Assembly (NCBI RefSeq): GCF_014023125.1
Contig: NZ_CP048914.1
Coordinates: 434,001 to 498,000, forward strand
Source of the DNA: Candidatus Xianfuyuplasma coldseepsis
GTDB taxonomy: Bacteria > Bacillota_I > Bacilli_A > Izemoplasmatales > Izemoplasmataceae
DNA: 64,000 nucleotides
Direction: 5' to 3'
Shown: in pieces, positions 59,876-64,000 of the stretch
How the letters are laid out: every line of letters begins with the position of its first letter
Numbering within the stretch: position 1 is the first letter of the stretch
Position numbers and translations under genes: made by a program
Notes under the pieces: generated by a model
The model's input: the letters and a program-made list of their open reading frames with translations, nothing else
Told to the model about the DNA's origin: nothing
Database searches by the model: none

Positions 59876-61111
59876 ATGCCAAAAAAAGAATTGTTAAAGA
59901 AGTTTGCTAAACTATCTGTTGAGATTGGTGCAAACGTTCAAAAAAATCAAGTTGTATGGGTAAGTTCTTCTACCGATAATAACGAACTTGCTCGACTGGT
60001 TGTTGAGGCAGCCTATGAAGCAGGTGCAAAAAGCGTACTGGTAAATTGGTTTGATGACTATGTCACAAAAAGCGGTTATGTTCATCAATCGATTGAAACC
60101 TTGCAAGAAATACCGGAATGGTTGATTGGAAAATATCAACAGTTTATTGACGACGGAGGATGTATAATCAATATTTCCTCACCTGTTCCCGGTCTAAATG
60201 CTGATGTGGATTCAAAAAAATTGCAAGCGAACAGTATTGCTAGAAGCAAAGCCTTTAAATTCTATCAAAATCATATGATGGGTAATAAAGCGCAATGGAC
60301 GATTATAGCAGCTCCGAACCCCGTATGGGCAAAACGTGTTTTTCCAGAACTGGAGGAAGCCGATGCAATTGAGAAATTATGGGATGCAATTTTACAAGCT
60401 TCACGTGTTACGGAAGATAATGATCCTGTACAAGAATGGAATGATCACAACAAACGATTACTATCCCACAATAAGGTCTTGAATGATCATCAGTTCAAAG
60501 AGTTACATTTCACCAATCGTCTTGGTACAGATTTACACGTAGAACTTGTACCACATCATATTTGGGCTGGTGGTGGAGAAAATTCTACTTCTGGTGTCTA
60601 TTTCAATCCAAATATTCCAACCGAAGAGAATTTCACAATGCCAAACAAATTTGGTGTGAATGGAAAAGTTGTTGCAACCAAACCATTAAACTACCAAGGA
60701 AAATTAGTGGAAGACTTCTGGTTTGAATTTAATGATGGTAAAGTTGTTAATTATGATGCGAAAAAAGAATTAGGTGCTTTGAAGAATTTAATTGAATACG
60801 ACGAAGGTTCTAGTTATCTTGGAGAAGTTGCGTTAATTTCCTATGATTCTCCAATCAACAACTCCGGAATTTTATTCTATAATACTTTGTTTGATGAAAA
60901 TGCTTCTTGCCACTTAGCATTAGGTCGTGCCTATCCAATGAATGTCCAAGGTGGAACAGAAATGTCCGAAGAAGAGTTGATTCAAGCGGGTTCTAATCAA
61001 TCGATGGCCCATGTTGATTTCATGTTTGGATCGAGTGATATGAACATTGTTGGTATCAAACAAGATGGTACAAAAGTTCAAATTTTTGAAAAAGGTGACT
61101 TTGTCATTTAG
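59876..61111 (+). CDS. ampS: M29 aminopeptidase (AmpS/aminopeptidase II)
   Basis: 411 aa, the usual family length. N-terminal domain phrase VQKNQVVWVSSSTDNNELARLVVEAAYEAGA. The metal-binding Glu/His region includes NIPTEENFTMPN (about 250), FNDGKVVNYDAKK (about 290) and CHLALGRAYP (about 345). It removes N-terminal residues from peptides in the cytoplasm with cobalt or zinc. Monocistronic with terminator. Confidence 0.93.
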   Translation: MPKKELLKKFAKLSVEIGANVQKNQVVWVSSSTDNNELARLVVEAAYEAGAKSVLVNWFDDYVTKSGYVHQSIETLQEIPEWLIGKYQQFIDDGGCIINISSPVPGLNADVDSKKLQANSIARSKAFKFYQNHMMGNKAQWTIIAAPNPVWAKRVFPELEEADAIEKLWDAILQASRVTEDNDPVQEWNDHNKRLLSHNKVLNDHQFKELHFTNRLGTDLHVELVPHHIWAGGGENSTSGVYFNPNIPTEENFTMPNKFGVNGKVVATKPLNYQGKLVEDFWFEFNDGKVVNYDAKKELGALKNLIEYDEGSSYLGEVALISYDSPINNSGILFYNTLFDENASCHLALGRAYPMNVQGGTEMSEEELIQAGSNQSMAHVDFMFGSSDMNIVGIKQDGTKVQIFEKGDFVI

Positions 61112-61137
61112 GTTGTCGCAAGACAACCTTTTTTTTA
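61110..61137 (+). terminator. Terminator of ampS
   Basis: AGGTTGTC, GCAA loop, GACAACCT then T run. Confidence 0.9.
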
Positions 61138-61179
61138 TGCTGGTTTTTTGATATGATTAGGGTAGAAGGAGGGATTGTA

Positions 61180-61638
61180 TTGGCAGAGATCAAATTTATC
61201 CACAACATGGAAGAATTTCTTGAGTACAATCAAATCATTAAACTATTACGCGATCAAATGGACTACATCGAGTCCCCAAAAACAAATGAAGAAATTATGA
61301 ACACCTTCAAAATGGCATTTCGAAGTGAAACCGCAAAACTCATGGTCCTTCACAAAAATGGACATCCTGTCGGCTTTATCTTTTTCAATATTGCCATTGG
61401 GATGGAAAGTGCTGGGAAGTATATCTGGTTGAATGAAATGCACGTTCATTCGGCGTATCGTGGTAAGGGCTATGGTACACAACTTTTCAACAGGTTAAAA
61501 GATTACTGTGTAGAAAATGGGATTTTACGCATCCTTGGAATGGCTGATGATAGCGAATCACAGACGCTACATTTTTATCAAAACCAAGACTGTAAAACCT
61601 ATCCTCAACAAATATTTTCTTATCATATCAAAAAGTAG
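61180..61638 (+). CDS. GNAT N-acetyltransferase
   Basis: 152 aa. LNEMHVHSAYRGKGYGTQLF (acetyl-CoA loop, about 90) and TLHFYQNQDCKTYP at the end are GNAT features. Substrate unknown. I choose the TTG at 61180 because AAGGAGG lies 7-8 nt before it. The in-frame ATG at 61153 has no ribosome site. Confidence 0.82.
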   Translation: MAEIKFIHNMEEFLEYNQIIKLLRDQMDYIESPKTNEEIMNTFKMAFRSETAKLMVLHKNGHPVGFIFFNIAIGMESAGKYIWLNEMHVHSAYRGKGYGTQLFNRLKDYCVENGILRILGMADDSESQTLHFYQNQDCKTYPQQIFSYHIKK

Positions 61639-61660
61639 GGTGAACCCTACTTTTTTTATT
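61627..61660 (+). terminator. Terminator of the GNAT gene
   Basis: AAAAGTAGGG, TGA loop, ACCCTACTTTT. Confidence 0.85.
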
Positions 61661-61712
61661 GACATAAGTAGATAGATAGTATACTTTAAAAAGAGATAGC
61701 GAGGGGATTTCG

Positions 61713-62882
61713 ATGAAACGAAAAGCAATTATTGTATTGTTTGTTATATATCTTGCCTTTATTGCACTTGGGTTACCGGATGCATTATTAGGATCCGCGT
61801 GGAACTTAACACGAGACGAACTAGGTGTCAGTGTTGGATCCATCGGTATTATTACCTTGATTAGTTATATCTTAACGATGATTGCCACCTACAATGCTCC
61901 CGCTATCCTCAAACATGTTCAAACAAAAACCGTAACCTTCATTAGTATTGTATTATCCAGTCTTGCATTGCTCGCCATTTCCCAAATCAATTCATTCTAT
62001 CAAATTATTTTATTTGCGATACCGCTAGGGATTAGTGCTGGAGCAATTGACATGTCCTTGAATCACTATATTGCTGTCCACTTTAAGGCAAGTCATATGA
62101 GTTACTTACATTCTTTTTATGGTCTTGGTGTAACATTCGGCCCTCTGATAATGGCAAAAACATTAGAAAACAACTCCTGGCGAAATGGATATATTGTTGT
62201 TGGTATCTTATTGCTTGTAATTGCTGTTGCGATGCTACTATCATTTCCCTTTTGGGATGAGGAGACAAAGGAACATCGAGATGAGCATCATACACACCAT
62301 TCACTAAAGAGTATTCTTCAAACCAAAGGTGTTAAACATAGTTTAGCCATATTTCTAATTTATGTTCATATTGAATCCTTGCTTGGTGTCTTCATCGCCA
62401 GTTATGTATACGAAATCAAAGGATTCTCCTATTCGGAAGCTGCTCTTGCTACAATGTCTTATTTCCTTGCTCTAACACTAGGACGAATCATGAGTGGAAT
62501 TCTATCAGATAAACTACATCCGAACATCTTAATTATCAGTGGTGAAATTGTTATGTTACTAGGTAGTTTGTTGTTACTTCTACCACTAAACAATATCTAT
62601 TTAATCTATCTGTTTGTTGGATTAATTGGACTAGGTTCTGGACCTGTGTTCCCAAATATGATGCATATGAATCCTTCCAATTTCGATAAGCAGAAAATGA
62701 GTAAAATTATGAGTCTACAGATGGTAATCGGATACCTAGGTTTCGGCCTTATAACACCTTTAATGGGGCAAGTATTTGATCTAGTATCGATAAATATTTA
62801 TCCTTATATTACAACAATCATGTCATTTGTACTACTGATTATTACCGTTCAACTGATCCAGTTCAAATTACATATCAAATAA
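61713..62882 (+). CDS. MFS transporter (FucP/sugar-permease-like)
   Basis: 389 aa with 12 membrane helices and a His-rich central loop (DEHHTHHS, about 190). The start ALGLPDALLGSAWNL, GISAGAIDMSLNHYIAVHF (about 115) and LHSFYGLGVTFGPL are typical of the FucP/YfkF-type MFS branch. Cargo unknown. The central His cluster might bind a metal. Confidence 0.87.
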   Translation: MKRKAIIVLFVIYLAFIALGLPDALLGSAWNLTRDELGVSVGSIGIITLISYILTMIATYNAPAILKHVQTKTVTFISIVLSSLALLAISQINSFYQIILFAIPLGISAGAIDMSLNHYIAVHFKASHMSYLHSFYGLGVTFGPLIMAKTLENNSWRNGYIVVGILLLVIAVAMLLSFPFWDEETKEHRDEHHTHHSLKSILQTKGVKHSLAIFLIYVHIESLLGVFIASYVYEIKGFSYSEAALATMSYFLALTLGRIMSGILSDKLHPNILIISGEIVMLLGSLLLLLPLNNIYLIYLFVGLIGLGSGPVFPNMMHMNPSNFDKQKMSKIMSLQMVIGYLGFGLITPLMGQVFDLVSINIYPYITTIMSFVLLIITVQLIQFKLHIK

Positions 62883-62912
62883 AAAAGGTAGCAGAAATTC
62901 TGCTACCTTTTA
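62882..62912. terminator. Bidirectional terminator
   Basis: AAAGGTAGCAGA, loop AAT, TCTGCTACCTTT between convergent genes. Confidence 0.9.
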
Positions 62913-62917
62913 TGTTA

Positions 62918-64000
62918 TTAAGGTGTTAAGTAATCGTGTTGTACAATATCAATAAATGTCTGAGTAATGAACAATACATCGGTTCCTGGTTCATAATCTT
63001 CTGGTACTAAAGCTCTAAATGGATTCACTGCAAAACCAGTTGCAAGTGCATAAACTTCATCATATAAAGTAAATCTGGCAATCATTGAATCAGCAATGGT
63101 TCCTTCACTACCACTAGCACCTAAGATTGTTGCTAAGGAGAAGCTTGCACTGGCAAAGTCTCCTTGTCCGAGTGCTGTAACAGCATCCATCAATGCGATA
63201 ATTTCAGTTGCTTTGGTAACCGTCATTCCGTAGAGAGTCTCTTCTGCTTGATCTGGTATTAAGAGCGCTCCACCTTCACTTACGGTGTTTCCACGTAAGA
63301 TGTTATCAATGGTTGCGTGCATTGATCCAGATTCGAACAATGGTGTTTTGTCCGCCATACCAGTAACAAAGCTACTGCTTACACTACCACCAAAGTCGGA
63401 GAATCCGAGCAATTCCAGGGTATCGAGTAAGGCCAGTAATTCGTCTTTCTCAATTTGGGTTGCAGGTATGGTTGCTACGGCAATGGCTTCACGTAAGGCA
63501 AGTGGTACAATCAATGTTGCTGCTCCGACGGTTGCCGTTGTTTCATCTTGAGCAACATTCAATATACTATCAGAAATGGTTGCTTGTAACGAGGCACTGA
63601 GTAAGACCGTTTCAAACTCTGCGTTAAATACGGTTGCGAGGTCAAATGTCATACTACCGAAGTTGGTTAATTGCATTTCATTTAGACCTTCTACAATATA
63701 TTCCATCTCTTGTTCATCAATGTATTCTACACCATCTGCATGGATACCTAAACGTACTGGATCTAGTGTATTCACGTTGATATCTGGTACGATTAGTGCT
63801 CCACCGGTATCTAGTAGTTTACTAGACAGGGTTGCTTGGAAACTATAACTTTTAAGTAATAAATCAATATGGGTAAAGAAATCAGCAATTTGTAAGTCGG
63901 TATTGAAACTATTCATATCGCTTCCTGGAGGTAAGATTGTATTGAATACGTCAATCAAACTTTTCACTTCGGCTTTGATAATGAATTCAGTACCACTAAC
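62918..64000 (-). CDS. C-terminal part of a large repetitive protein, N-terminus outside window
   Basis: The frame is open to the window edge (about 360 residues seen), so the GTG-start version is only a fragment. The sequence is acidic and small-residue rich. It contains repeats of about 110 aa: GALIVPD / ATLIVPL / GALLIPD / RALVPED recur, each with a following helical segment ending LATxxG/NAE and SLQATISDSIL, SMHATIDNIL or TIADSMIA. No membrane anchor is seen at its end. It is probably a large extracellular or surface repeat protein. Function unknown; composition unlike its neighbours. Confidence 0.7.
   Translation of the reverse strand, partial: VSGTEFIIKAEVKSLIDVFNTILPPGSDMNSFNTDLQIADFFTHIDLLLKSYSFQATLSSKLLDTGGALIVPDINVNTLDPVRLGIHADGVEYIDEQEMEYIVEGLNEMQLTNFGSMTFDLATVFNAEFETVLLSASLQATISDSILNVAQDETTATVGAATLIVPLALREAIAVATIPATQIEKDELLALLDTLELLGFSDFGGSVSSSFVTGMADKTPLFESGSMHATIDNILRGNTVSEGGALLIPDQAEETLYGMTVTKATEIIALMDAVTALGQGDFASASFSLATILGASGSEGTIADSMIARFTLYDEVYALATGFAVNPFRALVPEDYEPGTDVLFITQTFIDIVQHDYLTP

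Noticed and set aside
1-64000. Mycoplasma genetic code (TGA read as Trp)
   Set aside because: Several genes stop cleanly at TGA (for example YciI at 21548-21550, the amino-acid permease at 46151-46153) and Trp is encoded by TGG.
1-64000. CRISPR array, prophage or rRNA operon
   Set aside because: No regularly spaced repeats, phage structural genes or rRNA sequence were seen on either strand.

Overview
The window reads as a chromosome fragment of a low-GC Gram-positive bacterium close to the wall-poor Firmicutes/Mycoplasmatota lineages (Haloplasma/Izemoplasma-like; this placement is inference). The support is three tandem MreB paralogues of the Spiroplasma/Haloplasma sequence type with no mreC/mreD/rodA beside them, AT-rich intergenic DNA with strong TTGACA/TATAAT promoters and AAGGAGG ribosome sites, and many small Bacillus-type genes. 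TGA is used as a stop (for example at 21548-21550 and 46151-46153), so the genetic code is the standard bacterial one and not the Mycoplasma code.

Layout. 1-9024: a minus-strand block with cardiolipin synthase (cut by the window edge), an 884-residue coiled-coil protein, and an operon of three mreB genes plus a degenerate GGDEF-EAL protein. That operon is preceded by a class I cyclic-di-GMP riboswitch and a terminator. 9093-13898: housekeeping hydrolases (lysophospholipase-like, pyroglutamyl peptidase, PHP phosphoesterase, amidase). 13920-15350: a solitary TnpB element. 15345-32950: membrane proteins, a diguanylate cyclase, lipid acyltransferase, Nudix/GNAT genes, PPi-type phosphofructokinase, transporters, and lysine/DAP genes (asd, deacetylase, aminotransferase). 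33036-45373: ppx-ppk, L25, RlmL-like methylase, mutY, lactate permease, a HugZ-like protein, tRNA-Ser and tRNA-Leu. 45450-53651: an amino-acid ABC importer, aldo/keto reductase, superoxide dismutase and a phosphonate-type ABC importer. 53684-55492: a quinone-stress-like module (FMN reductase, dioxygenase-fold protein, HxlR regulator) with a recognisable operator. 55835-59790: a TasA-like surface-fibre locus with three fibre-type proteins, a small protein with a carbohydrate-binding-like tail and two SipW-type signal peptidases. It carries two further GEMM-I riboswitches. 59876-64000: M29 aminopeptidase, GNAT, MFS transporter and the end of a large repetitive protein.

How it fits together. One second-messenger network appears to run through the window: a membrane diguanylate cyclase (15974-17110), a GGDEF-EAL protein that has lost catalytic residues, and three GEMM-I RNAs, one in front of the MreB operon and two in front of surface-fibre genes. 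The inferred picture is that cyclic di-GMP (or a related dinucleotide for the second RNA) coordinates an internal MreB cytoskeleton with the secreted fibre. The switching direction can be read from competing hairpins only for the second riboswitch, where ligand should turn expression ON.
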